A stretch of DNA of 60,000 bases from Polytrichum commune (lineage: Eukaryota; Streptophyta; Polytrichopsida; Polytrichales; Polytrichaceae). The notes under the pieces are model-generated. The model was not told the DNA's origin and ran no database searches. It was given only the letters and a program-made list of their open reading frames with translations. The translations under genes and the position numbers were made by a program. Location: NCBI GenBank assembly GCA_950295325.1, contig OX485806.1, forward strand, positions 18,168,001-18,228,000, read 5' to 3'. Shown here piece after piece: positions 36,840 to 49,300 of this stretch; position 1 is the first letter of the stretch; every line of letters begins with the position of its first letter.

Positions 36840-37478
36840 TGGAGAGATTTTTTTAAAATTAAAAATTAAAATTGTACATCACATTGATGATCAATATACT
36901 AAGTATGCAATCGCATCCAAGGGTACCCATGCTGTGTGATTAAACTTGAATCTTCAATTAACCTTAGGAACTTAACTTATTGAAAATGTTCACTTTAAGA
37001 ATGAGTTGATTTTAGATAGGGCCGCTTTATTAACTATTAAAAGGGTATGTAGCTCAAATACACATGTTTGTGCATGAAGAACATTTCAGATAGGGCCTCT
37101 TAGACAATTGAAAATTTAACCCTTGAAAGACCATGGGTGTGTATGTACTAGATACACAACAATTTGTATGAAACCCCAATAAGTATTGAAATAGTTTTGT
37201 ATTTGGTCTATGATATTGAATCCGTATTCAACACAACCTAATTTAAAAGGTTGTGAAGATAAACATATATAAATGATACGTGATGTATACATGCATATGG
37301 TCATTTATACAAGCCCAAGACTCCACAAAATATATTGAGACTTAGAACTCATGTTTAAAGTTCAAGTTGATTTTCAAGATCACTAAGACCACGCTACTAA
37401 TGACCTTATTGCTAAGAAGGTTTTCCAATTTCATTTTCTTTTTACTTCCAAGTTAAATGAATGCCTTATTGGCAGTTT

Positions 37479-38603
37479 CATCTCATAAAGACAAAACCGA
37501 GTCAATTGCTTATTTACCAAATGGAAGTGGACACACATATATATATAGGGGATCGCTATTTCCACACCTTTTGTGGCTAGATTCACACCTTTTTGCCGGT
37601 TCGGTTGCCGTGTCACTGAGGCGCTATATATGAGATTCTTCATGGTGCATCCGGACCGTTGATCCACCAAGGCCCATCCAAGGGCCTCAATGATCCTAGG
37701 TGGCGGTGGGGTGGGGGGCGGGGGTGGTGCTTGCCACCAAGGCGGGGTGGGGCCGTGGGCTTCATGTCTTTTTTGGGGAGGCCGGATTTAGGGTGGTGTC
37801 GGGCCTAGTGGCTAGGCCTACTTATTATATAACTAGTTGGTTACCCTTACTCTACTTACTAAATAACTAGTTGGTTAGCCTTACTTTAGTTACTAAATAA
37901 CTAGTTGGTTACCCTTACTCTACTTACTAAATTACTAGTTGGTTAGCCTTACTCTACTTACTAAATGACTAGTTGGTTACCCTTACTCTACTTACTAAAT
38001 TACTAGTTGGTAAGCCTCTCCAATACTTTAACGCATCAAAGCTTAACTTCAAGACTTGCACATATACCACTCAAATATACATGTCCAATTAAGAAGAGTG
38101 ACCATAAGTAGAATAAGGCTAACCAATTAGTTATTTAGTAAGTAGAGTAAGGGTAACCAACTAGTCATTTAGTAAGTAGAGTAAGGCTACCAACTAGTTA
38201 TTTAGTAAGTAGAGTAAGGGGTAACCAACTAGTTATATAATAAGTAGGCCTAGCCACTGGGCCCGCCTAGCCACTAGGCCCGACACCACCCTAAATCCGG
38301 CCTCCCCAAAAAAGACATGAAGCCCACGGCCCCACCCCGCCTTGGTGGCAAGCACCACCCCCGCCCCCCACCCCACCGCCACCTAGGATCATTGAGGCCC
38401 TTGGATGGGCCTTGGTGGATCAACGGTCCGGATGCACCATGAAGAATCTCATATATAGCGCCTCAGTGACACGGCAACCGAACCGGCAAAAAGGTGTGAA
38501 TCTAGCCACAAAAGGTGTGGAAATAGCGATCCCCTATATATATATGTGTGTCCACTTCCATTTGGTAAATAAGCAATTGACTCGGTTTTGTCTTTATGAG
38601 ATG
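37479..38603. mobile_element. 1.1-kb foldback element / large palindrome
   Basis: Outer arms of about 340 bp (37479-37818 and 38265-38603) are essentially identical in inverted orientation. The inner arms are tandem repeats of a ~34-bp unit (CTACTTACTAAATAACTAGT...), about six copies at left and four at right, around a spacer of about 95 bp (38011-38105). A likely element core starts GGGGATCGCTATTTCCACAC at 37548 and ends with its complement at 38534, inside TATATATA. The symmetry continues perfectly for another 69 bp on both sides. The right arm has an extra copy of a GCCTAGCCACTGGGCC-like segment. No transposase gene. Foldback or Mutator-derived MITE origin is possible. Confidence 0.9.
37836..38230. 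repeat. 34-bp tandem repeats in the foldback arms
   Basis: Units of about 34 bp, TTACTCTACTTACTAAATAA plus CTAGTTGGTTACCC, alternate with a TTAGCC variant, suggesting a 68-bp higher-order unit. Direct repeats in the left arm are mirrored in the right, with different copy numbers. Confidence 0.9.
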
Positions 38604-38884
38604 ATATATATATGAATGATGTCAAGTCTTATCATGGGTTTTGTGGGCAATGCGGTCCTTCAATATTACAATAATGATTTTTTTTTCAAGTCGGACGGGC
38701 AATCATCATTTTCAAGAGAAATAAAAAAAATTCGACATAAATTTTTGGCCAGGTCTGCCCGAGGTTGGTGGGTTGTGGGTGCTAATTCCAACCAATAGAC
38801 CTTGCTCTTGCATGCCAGTTTGAAACTCATGTTATTCCAAGTCATTTTATGTGGGTGAGAAGTCTTGTAAGTCACTAATAAAAA
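38604..38884. other. Spacer, nothing recognised
   Basis: Short AT-rich spacer between the foldback element and a MITE. Confidence 0.4.
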
Positions 38885-39375
38885 CTACACTAGATATTGT
38901 ATTTAGTGTCACCGATTCTATTTGTCTTGTTCAACACTAATTGTAAATTGCCCGTGTAGTGTCACCAACACTAAATGTAAACCTAAAGGTAATTAATCAT
39001 TCCTTGTACATTGTTTCGGGCATTATGGATTTACAATGTTGCAAAAACCGTCACTTACTAAGTGACTTTGCATCCAAATTTTAGTCATCCGTAACAATAT
39101 TTCATTTGCAAAAAAATTAGGATGCAAAAAAAAAACGTAACCTTTGTTTCAATAATTGGTTTAAATTCTCACTCGTTATGCCACAAAAGAGTGGACAAGC
39201 AAGAGCATGCACGCAACCACACATCAACAACCGTGCGGAGGATGTAGAGTTTTGGACAATAGATGAACTAAAAGTAAGGTGGGTTCATAACAACACTCGG
39301 AACCTCATTCACAAGTAGTGTCAATAGAAAAGTTACCTCAATGACATAAAATACCATATGACGCTAAATAGTGTA
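38885..39375. mobile_element. MITE-like element, TAGTGTCAC family
   Basis: The left end CTACACTAGATATTGTATTT and the right end (reverse complement TACACTATTTAGCGTCATAT) form an imperfect TIR. The interior has blocks shared with 24319-24955 in reverse orientation. About 491 bp, non-coding. Confidence 0.6.
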
Positions 39376-39656
39376 CCATAAAAGGAGATGGCTTTTTGTT
39401 TCTTCTTTTCTCTTTTCTCTTTTCTCTTTTTTCTCCCTCCCGGAAACAATGAAATCAATTGCACTTAAACAATGGCATGAACCACAAGTTATCTTGGAAT
39501 TTGCATGTGGAGTGAAGTTAGCAAGAGTGAAGGTGCTCCTCCCAAAGATCGGCATGTGGTGCCAGTGCAAGAAGGCACTTCATCATCCATAAAAGAACGA
39601 CAAACACGGTTTTTTTTGCCGGAGTATGGGTGAAGATAAATTTGGTGTGGAATTTA

Positions 39657-39995
39657 GGGTCACTTCACGCTCGACCCAAGGGCCGTGACCATGTAGTTGT
39701 GAAGGGCCCTCGATTCTCATCCAATGGCCGTGCCACGGACATGGTATGCCGAAAGTTGCATCAGGTCTACCTTTTAGAGGTGGGCCTAAAGCAAATTATG
39801 GCAGATCATGAAACATTATTTATAGTATGTCACGTAGGAATTCACGTAGACTTTTCACTCATAATACTTTCTTTGGACCCTTAGACCTTCACCTTCGAGT
39901 GTAAAGTGAACTTGGACAATGTTTGCCTTCCCAGCCAATGAGAGGTCTTAGAATGCAACGGTCATGGGCCTTCAGTCTCATGTGTGAAGTGGTCC
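39657..39995 (+). mobile_element. Tourist-like MITE, GGGCCACTTCACAC family
   Basis: A 339-bp element. The left TIR is GGGTCACTTCACGCTCGACC and the right TIR, in reverse complement, GGACCACTTCACACATGAGA. Flanked by TTA on both sides (39654-39656 and 39996-39998), as for PIF/Harbinger insertions. The interior matches 13131-13493. Confidence 0.8.
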
Positions 39996-42900
39996 TTAGG
40001 GTTGGTTTACACCATGGACCATGAAAGATGGCCTTTTCCATGGTCCAACTTCCATGGTCCGATTTCTTAAAAAAACAATTTACAATGCCTTTGGGCCCCT
40101 CACGATAACCATGCACCAAAAAATGAACATGTTGATTTTTTTTAAACATATGCCCCAAAAAGGTAGTTTAAAAAAATAAATCGTGTTTGACCATTCTCTT
40201 GTCTTCCCTTGTCTACTTCTTCTCTTCCCCCCCCCCAAAAAAAAATAAAAATCATTAAAATTGTATTATAACAACATTTTGCTGCCATGGGCCCGTGCCT
40301 TTTTCTACCAAAGCACCTCTTTGACCTCTCTTACCACAAAACCCGTTGAACCATGTCAGTGGAAAACGTAGGCCTTAAATATGTCTTTTAGGGACCTCAA
40401 ACTTCATGATCACTCTGTCAATTTTTTCCTTGGTGTAAACGAAAATGGTCCCAGGCTGAGTTCAACAACCAATCGCAGATTTCACAAGACCTTGGGACGA
40501 CTTCATGGTCCATATTGTAAACAACCTCTTAGTGTGTGCTCATCACTCACTACAAGGAAGTTGTGTCAAAGTCACTTGCAATAATACATTATATTTGCAC
40601 TACAACTGAAATACCCCGGGTCACTTGTCGTTTTATATTGGGATGGGGCACATGTTCTTGGTTCCAAGTTCCAATACTCTTGCGACAATTGAGATGTCGC
40701 CCTCCCTTCCAAACCCTAAACTATCAAACAAGCAAAGCCCTAAAACATCCCGGGAAAGAGCCTTGACATGTCATCCGATATTCTTCTAGTGTTAACTTGA
40801 ATGCCGGCTACAATTTCTTGTCCACATTCAATGACATGGATTCTTCCATGTTGTTCATTTTACTCATAAGTTATAATCCATGGTTCATTACTTCAAAAAA
40901 TGAGGTAAATTGCCTTCTTATATCTAAAACCCTACATTATTTCATAAGGGTTGATCATACATATATTATGTGATGCATACATATATCATACATATGTGAT
41001 GCTTGCGTAAACCTACTTTATTTGATGTGCAAACGGTAGAATTGCACAATTAATTTTGAGATATTGTGAACTTGTGCATGTTACTCTTATTGGTCACAAT
41101 GACATTGGACTATTTGAGCACTTTACTTGTTCCTTTTTTTACATGTATTTGGGAGGACATGCAAATTGTTTGGAATACACTCAATTTATGTGCATTGTTG
41201 GTGTCCAAAGTTGATAGAACCTGGAAAGCATTGACGGGGGACTATCACTTTGGAATTCTATACCAATATTTCCAATACTCTAGTGACATGAACTACAAAG
41301 TGACTTGGTCTAGTGCCTTGGGATGTCGATTCCTTGTAGTGACGGAGTGAAGAAGTGATGACAATATCTTTCATTAACATATCAACTTGTGTATGTGGAT
41401 GGTGTGGGTACGAGATTTGTTGATTGATTCACTAACTCATATTGTTAGCTAATTCTCCTAATTAGGTGGTGGGGACAGTGTGACCATGATTTTATTGTGT
41501 AAAACCTCATGAACTCATAATTTAGCTAATTTTCTTGATTGCAGGGTGGTGTTCGTGGGTCCAAGGTTGGTAATCTTTAACCTTTAATTGGTCATGGTGA
41601 TCCAAGGGGTCATCTTTAGTAGAAGAGTATTCTAGATCACCATCCTAAGTCATAATCCAAGTCCCCACTTGGCATGGAGATTGTTGTATGTTTCAAGACT
41701 AGATGGATGCAAGTCTCATTAGATTTCACTTTATTAGAGGAGAATGATGTTTTGAAGTGAATTTGATGCTCGTAGAAGATCACTAAGATTTGGCAATGAG
41801 ACATTTTTTTAATTTTTTTTTGCCTATAGGCGTTGTCAATTGTGAAAATCAACTAGATATATAGCATTTGGGGCAACACCCCAAATTATCAAATTTGCAT
41901 CAAAGATGGCAATTGAGTTCCAAATAAGAGACACTTACCATCCTATTAGTGGACTTTGATTAGCTCTAGAAGAGGCATATGATATCCAAATTTGATAAAT
42001 TCATATTCCTACACATGATGTATGCATTTTAATGGAATAGATTTATCTATATTCATATATTGTAATCTCATACAACTTGTCATCCAAACTTTTTTTAAAT
42101 ATTGATTGTCACTACTGCCCTTACTTGAAAACTTCAACTTGCGACTATTGGATTTTTCTCAATATATGTTGTAGTGAAGGTACTTATCTTCTAACATATT
42201 TGTTATGGAGTTGACTTCAGCATACAATTAGCTAATCAAAAACATAGTTGGTAGTAGTGGTCTCAAATGCCCTTGGCACCAAAATTTCCATGTTAATTCA
42301 AATTAAATCAAGTTTTGATAGGCAAACCAACAACAAGGTGCAAAGTGTGTTGGTCATGCCAATCATCAATGCCACTTGAATTGGCTATATGATACATACT
42401 CAATGCTCATGAATGAATTGTCATGCCCGATTGAAAATGGTATGTTGACATTGATAAAATATTTCGAATTGGCACACGATGTTACCTCTACATGGAAATT
42501 ATAATTTTGCATATGTTTTCATTAACTATTCCTCAAATTGTGCAATAATATTATTAAAGCACACTTGCTCTAGAAATTTTGACAATCAATATTCTCATCT
42601 TAAACTGTACACATGTTTATTATAGGAAGTGCTTGCCACCAAAACCTACCTTCAAGATACACTTCCAACTGCTTCAAACAATGGCATCTCCTTCAACACA
42701 AGAATTCATATTCTAGATCTTTTCATTTTCTTTCCATAGATACCAAGATCGTCTTCTAACTCTTAGCCATTTGGGCTTTCAATGTCCGAAGTCCTCTCCA
42801 TGTTGTTGTTTGATGCTTTCTCCCTCATTTCTTGGACTGAGCACATGAGTTTTGTCTCTTTAGATTGTCTTATTGATCTCAATCCATAGTCACCATCTGT

Positions 42901-44356
42901 CTCTTTAAGGTCTTTTGGAGTGCAATGACCATTCAAAGAGGGGCTTCTCTTCATGTTGATTTTGGATGTTTTTTTCTCTCTCACAAAACTTGGATTTAAA
43001 AGTGAGATTGGTCTTTGGATTCATATTCTCAACAACTTTGATTTGGTAGCTCCACGGGTAGATCACTCCATTGTCAAGTTGAACACCACGTGCGACCAAA
43101 AAAAATCTTCTTTTGGTAAGTTGCACCACCAAAATGGGTCAAAATTTTATCAAATTTTTTTCATGAGTAGATATACACAGTACCTATGACATAGGTAAAA
43201 GTGGTAACTAAATTTAATGATTTGTTTTTTTTCATAAAACATACCGTTTCCAACTAGAATGACACAAAATTGAACTAAAACATTTATTAAAAAAAATAAA
43301 GATGACTAAAAATTTCAAAAAAATATACAAAAGATACTATCAATGGTTATGTATATGTAGAAAAAGAATCATAAATTTTAAAATTATATATGGCATGTAA
43401 TATAGGGGTAGCAAACTTTGTCCGCACGTGGTGTCAACTTGACAATGAAGTGACCTCCCCGTGGGTAGCTCACTCACAACTAGAAGTGGAAGACTCAAAG
43501 CACAATAGAGTTATCCCTAAAGTCTCTCAAGAATTTATGTTTTGGTGAGGATTTTTGCCTACTTTTGACATTCTACAATATTTAGGGAGTGTTCAAGTGG
43601 TGCTAGAACCCCAATCTCAATAAAATGAAGAGGATGTGCTTGACTTTGGATTAGGAACGGCTATATAAAAAGTAATTTCATGACAAGCTCTTAAAGACTT
43701 CTACAAATTATGGTGCTCTTGAACACTCAAACATTCTTAAATAACAAAAATCCCTAGCAAAATATGAAGTTTTGAGAAACTTTAAGGATAACTCTAGTGA
43801 ATGGTCGAGGTTTTACATAAATGTTGTGAACTATGTGCTCCATTTCCACCATGAGGGTTTATGAAACCTTGTAATAATTGGATTTTTTACAAATTTTGCA
43901 AAAAAACTATATAACCTAGTTTTGCAAAACATCGAATTTTGGTATTTGAAAGTATTCCCTAGCATGGATTATCTTCCACTACAGTTCTTACCAAATAATG
44001 AAGTCAATGGCATGCAACATTCCAACACCAAAATGCACTATACCTACTAATGGCACAACCACTTATTTCCCGTGGTTTATGAATCGAGTATTGTGATTTA
44101 GTCTTTTAAGAAACATGGTTATGAAGTTGAAGAACTGCCCCCATAACCGAGATGGGTTTGGTGCCAATTCTAACATTGGCCCTCGCATTGGTAAATACAC
44201 TTTTAATTGTGCATATTTGGCTCAAACTCATGAGATTACAATGAATCCATTGTTCATCAACAATGAGTACATTACACAATTATTTTGGTTTGGCATAAAA
44301 ATTCGTGTGTCATGTGAATTGAGGTGGTCTTGTCAATGGTCAACATGTAGCACCAA
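39996..44356. other. Intergenic, no gene recognised
   Basis: AT-rich sequence with only short reading frames (for example 41066-41350, 42763-43132, 44115-44405), none with a recognisable domain. The segment at about 43495-43730 is a dispersed repeat shared with 16430-16660. Confidence 0.45.
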
Positions 44357-44969
44357 GGGATGCAAGCATGGTAAAGTGGACCAAAATAGTGCTCCGATAT
44401 ACTAAAACCACAATTTTTTTGGTCAAAGGCCTAAAAGTAGTAGCAAAGTGTTGTTTAAATTGGATTTTCTTTTTCATGATGACCTTTATTGTTGTGTTAA
44501 ATACTCAAATGTAGACTACCAAGTTGAGATCTTTAATACTTATCATTAAAAGTGATGCTCAAAAGCAAATGGTTGAGTTTGATTTTGAATGTAGATTTCA
44601 TGACCTTGACTATCTTGAGGTTGGCTTTTTTTTTTTCTCATATTCCTTGGCTTTTTGTACTCGAGGGCATCATCACAAAACTTTGTAGAAAACCATTAAT
44701 TTTATGTAATTTTAGCATATTAAAAAAAAATTAGACAATCACTTGTTCAATGTCACCTACTTGCACCATCCTCTAAAAGATGTGGACTTTTCTTGGGATT
44801 TATTTTTTCACCATAAATCAAATTTCTTGGCTTTGTAGATCAACATGTTTTTTAAATGCTTATAATTTTTTTCTTCACAAAACTCAAAGTTAGTATATAA
44901 AATTGAATCACTTTCACTTAACACTAGGCATGGATCATGAGTTGATGTCCACTTTACCATGCTTGCACC
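44357..44969. mobile_element. TIR element with possible 4-bp TSD, copy 1
   Basis: About 613 bp. The left end GGGATGCAAGCATGGTAAAG and the right end (reverse complement GGTGCAAGCATGGTAAAGTG) form a TIR of more than 20 bp. CCAA flanks both sides if the right boundary is 44969. It is closely related along its whole length to 58742-59359. Non-coding, with long poly-A/T runs. Confidence 0.75.
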
Positions 44970-45196
44970 CCAAGAGCCATATGACATCAAAGTTAATTGT
45001 AAAGTAAAGCATATGAAACCATGAGTTTAGTCCCAAAACCTAAGTTTATAAGAATTAAGACAAAGTCATCCAAGTTTTCTTCATGCTTAAAACACCATAC
45101 ACAAAGAGTGTTGTTGGCTATTAAAACCCAGCTTTCTAGGTTGTCCTACTAGAACGGGTGGTCCAAGCTAACCTTGGATAGGCTGATCCAAGATTT

Positions 45197-45811
45197 ACAG
45201 TAATCTCCCACTTAAGTACACACCCATTTAAGTATGCATCCCGGTTAAGTGCGCAATTTTTTTGACAAAAATTAGGGTTCATATTTTATTGTTTGAACAT
45301 GTCATGCATAGTCATTTGTCACAAATGCATGATTTTTTACGCCTGATATTCAATGTTAGTTTGTTAATGTTTCGTTGAAACGTCTCAAATGATTGTTGCA
45401 GTTCATGATACATATGTCCAACTTCCGTTTGAACATTGGAGCAAAGCAATTGGTCGTCGATGTTGAGGACAATGTTTGTAGAGCTTCAAAATCTTTGAGC
45501 TTATATTAGTAGCACTTTCAGATTTAGCAAATGTCTTGATAGACTGGATTTTGTCATCGATAGGTGATTCTTCTTTTGTGGTTGTCGAAGTTTGTCCAAC
45601 AACACCAAGCCTCAATGGGAAGGGGATCGAACAAGCTTCGTGAGCACCCTAACATGCATTCTTCAGGGGTAAGCTAGATAGGTATTAAACGATTAATTTT
45701 TCCAACTAGCCCAATCTGGAACACTAATCATATGAGTGAAGTACACACCTACCAACTAAGTGCGCACCAACCACTCTGGTTCAAATTGCTTACTTAAGTG
45801 GTAGATTACTA
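45197..45811. mobile_element. Pogo/Lemi-like MITE with TA target duplication
   Basis: About 615 bp. The left TIR is CAGTAATCTCCCACTTAAGT and the right, in reverse complement, TAGTAATCTACCACTTAAGT, flanked by TA on both sides (45195-45196 and 45812-45813). A CAGTAA... start and TA duplication match plant pogo-type (Lemi/Emigrant) elements. Short AAGTGCGCA motifs repeat near both ends and may be transposase binding sites. A small minus-strand frame inside (45403-45615) is not recognisable. Confidence 0.65.
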
Positions 45812-46130
45812 TAGGCCAATGAGTCCCATGTGCATTCCCTAGTCTAGATCCTAAAATTCTCTTAAAAGTTTGAGAGGTAGAAAGAGGAGGTCCCAAAAGT
45901 GTCACCCAATTTTCAAAACAAGCTCCGATACATGACGAACTAAAGAACTCTTAACAAAAAGTTTTCCCAAAGAAGGAACAAACCCACGATTTCGTCCCTC
46001 TTTAAGCGACTTTTTGGATAACTCTATGGTCTCTAAGTTAGTTGCCATTCCATTGATTATAACAAAATGCATTTGGATCAATGATGAATAGTGTGATCCA
46101 CACTAAATCAGATGCATAGTTTAATACCGA

Positions 46131-46308
46131 TGTAATGGGAGGATGTGGGCGAACCAACCCATACACTCGTTCCTTCTTGGATGCCTAAACCCTTGCCTCC
46201 AAGGAACTACCCTGTGCAATTGGGTGGGGAAGTTAAAGGCATTGGTGATGCACACGAGGGAGCGAGAGCAGGAGCAGGAGCAGGAGCATTAACACAGTGG
46301 TATCAGAG
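46131..46308 (+). mobile_element. LTR end plus tRNA-iMet primer-binding site remnant
   Basis: TGGTATCAGAG (46298-46308) is the standard plant primer-binding site complementary to initiator tRNA-Met. It lies three bases after AACA, as expected just downstream of a 5' LTR. A candidate LTR runs 46131-46294 (TGTAATGGGAGG... to ...CATTAACA), about 164 bp, as in miniature TRIM elements. I found no second LTR and no gag/pol, so this is a remnant or a short non-autonomous copy. Confidence 0.55.
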
Positions 46309-49300
46309 TCGTGATCCCAGTGGGATTTCTGGAATAAAAGGATGTTCCATCATTCCTTGTTTTGTTTTCGTTTTTTGAAAAAACAAATGGAAGCATTTTT
46401 CTCGAGTCTCTCATCATTCCTTGTTTCAAAAGTTGAACGGTGGGCAATATATTACTATAACAGACTCCGTTTCTTTAAGCAACGCGATCATTGTACGTCA
46501 AGATTTGCAGGGCTGTAGGAATGGAAGCGGGTTAGAACTTGTCTTACTCTCTGTCCACAATATCGCCATGCTGCAACCTCCCGCTAATAAGGGAGAACCA
46601 ATTTGAATATTCAAAAGAATGGTGGGGCCATGGGATGCTTAATTAATGACCATGAGGACGCAGTTCTTGTCCGTTCAACTGATAGAAATTTTGAGAGGCA
46701 AGTGTCAAGCTAGTGTTTTAAAATACTGTGGCTGCACACATTGGCACCATGACAGTGTTTAAACGTTTTGGGATCTTCATAGGTTTTTCAGAATCCGAAA
46801 ACTCTGGCACAATGCTGATTGAGGAGCAGGGCAAGCTGGTATTAAACACCTACAGCTAATTGAGCGGTGTATATGGCAAGGCTTGTTGTTACGAACGAAC
46901 ATTGCAAAACATCATCTAAGCGTCTATAACCAACATGATTGGGAGATTCTTATGTGTTTGTTTAAAAGGAAAAACATACATTTCATTTAAATTTCTTATG
47001 TTTTTGTGCATCTCAACTCCAATCTTAAAACTTGGAATGACCATCTTTGCAATTCGCAATTGCAAATCACATGAGACGGTTTTCAATCCAATCCATGAAC
47101 CAAAACTCCATGGGGAGTTGGAAGCACACACAATATGGTCATGTGTCTACGTGGATTACTTAAATTGTTAGACCTAAAAGAGTGGGGTGGCATCACGGAC
47201 ACATCAAGTGCGAGGGTGATGAGTCATAGTTGACAAATTTTGGGCTTTATTATCCTATTGACAAATCTCGCAAGAATCTCAATTTCCACAGCAATTGAAT
47301 GTGTAAATTTCCAAAGAGCCTTTAGGAATCAGTCAAGGAATGCCTACTAGATACCAAACTAAATGATTGTTAGCCACTTTGCTCATGTTCTTCGATGTTG
47401 AGTGCATTGCAAAATATTCTTCTCCCGCTTGCTTATATGATGTTTCCAGTACCCAAACTAACTTACTGAAGCACCCAAATCGAGGTTTCACACATGGCTC
47501 TCCAACTGGGAAAAGGGGAGAGGGGAGTTTGTGCCAACTCTGCTACTATCTCTACTACTTCATTATCAGTCGGTTATTCACTTAAACTTCCAATGGGTTA
47601 TTCCTTGTAGATTTACTCAAAATAAATGAATTCATGAAATATGATTCGATGAAATGTCTAAGGTTTTGATTTTGAGCCTATAATTTAGGAAAACGAACTT
47701 CCTCATCTGCAACTAGCTGTCTAAACTTACTTTTCATTGTTTCCAACAACTACAATTTCAGTTGGAGGCTTGAGCTGAATCTTACATCTCTCCTGGCAGC
47801 CAATCTGTATGCTTGTAATGCAAGCTCATACAGGACAACGCCTTCATTCAGCAGAGAATTAATTATATCTACTTGCCAGCTTAGTAGGGTGAAACTTTCA
47901 AAAGGGAATATGCACAATCAACCTGTTAGATGAGGCGTTTGGTAAATTAGTTATGGACTTTTGTTTATGCTTTGGCGTTGGCTTTGTTGTCCTTCTGTCT
48001 CAAATTAAAAAAGAAGAAGAAAGTAAACTAGTTATGGGGTCAGACAATAAGAATATCAAGAGATGTAAGTTGTCTCCCAACCTGGGTCAGCCTCGTTCAG
48101 GTTGTAAAGAGGATTTCTGTCAATCTCAAGTAGGCTAGCTGAGGCACAAGTTAGGGTAGGGTAGCAGACCTTTTGACTCAGAACCCTTTTTCCATTTCAA
48201 AAAAGGTATTCCAAAATTCTGATACCAAAAAAATTGGTGTCAATTTGTATTTGTTAATGTCACATGTGGCTATACTTAAAGTACACGCTGCCAAGGGCAT
48301 CCCTTTGCAAAAGATCAATTTTTGAATACAACAGACAGCATGGCCTACTATGTTCGACCAAACGACTCCAGCAGCCATTTGTTTGTTCCTGATCGTGATG
48401 GGACTAGCACCAGTTGAAAGGGGAATTGTTTGGATAAGAATTGCCCATCTTGAATCACCGTACTACCAAATTTAATAAGATCCAAGTAGGCTTAGCCTTG
48501 TGGAGAGTGTCCAAAAAGATTAAAATGCTGCTGGCCTAGGGTACTGTGTAGTGTCCAAAGCATGGAGGGGCAGATCTCACCCAATGATGAGAATTACTAG
48601 TGTGGCTTGCGTGAAGGACTTAAGATCCTCATAACAGCTTCACCATCAATACTTGTAACAACAAAACTACATCAAGTACTGCAATATCATTACTCAATCA
48701 AGAGTTGTGGCATGGTAACGGCTGGTCGACAATAGTGACATGTGAATCTCTATTTGTACAATAAAAACACAGTAGCATTCATGATCACACTGCCATCAAT
48801 CTTTGAAGATTGTGTTGCTTGATTCTCACAAATGTTTTATTGTACATATGTATGATTAAAGATGCCCCAGATCAATATGAGCCATTACAAGAAATGAGCT
48901 GGAAATTCATTCTGCTACAATTAATGAATCACCTGCATTGCCAAATTTTTATTACTGGACATCTAAACAACATGTAAATCCTTTAATTAAAGGATTTTGG
49001 GCTGATAAATTCAGAGCGAACACTAAGTTCTCCACCAATGAGAAAATCATAGCATCTTGGATATGGACTTTCGAAACTTGAAATTCTGAAGTCGGAGAAC
49101 TCTACCTAGTCCCTGCATCGTGACACACAGCAATCATTCGTAATCAGTTTCAGATGTTCTTGTAGAGGAGAAGGGTAGCTGAAGAGGTCGTTCGTGGATT
49201 AGGGTCTTGGAATGAGGGCTGGAGCCCGAGCTCCCAACCCCATAATCCAAGAGCGGCCCGAGGCAACTATCCTTTTCAAGCCTAAAAACCAGACGTTCCG

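Noticed and set aside
37431-38615. Two identical small proteins on opposite strands near 37.5 and 38.5 kb
   Set aside because: They are identical only because they lie in the two arms of the foldback palindrome. No sign of coding selection.
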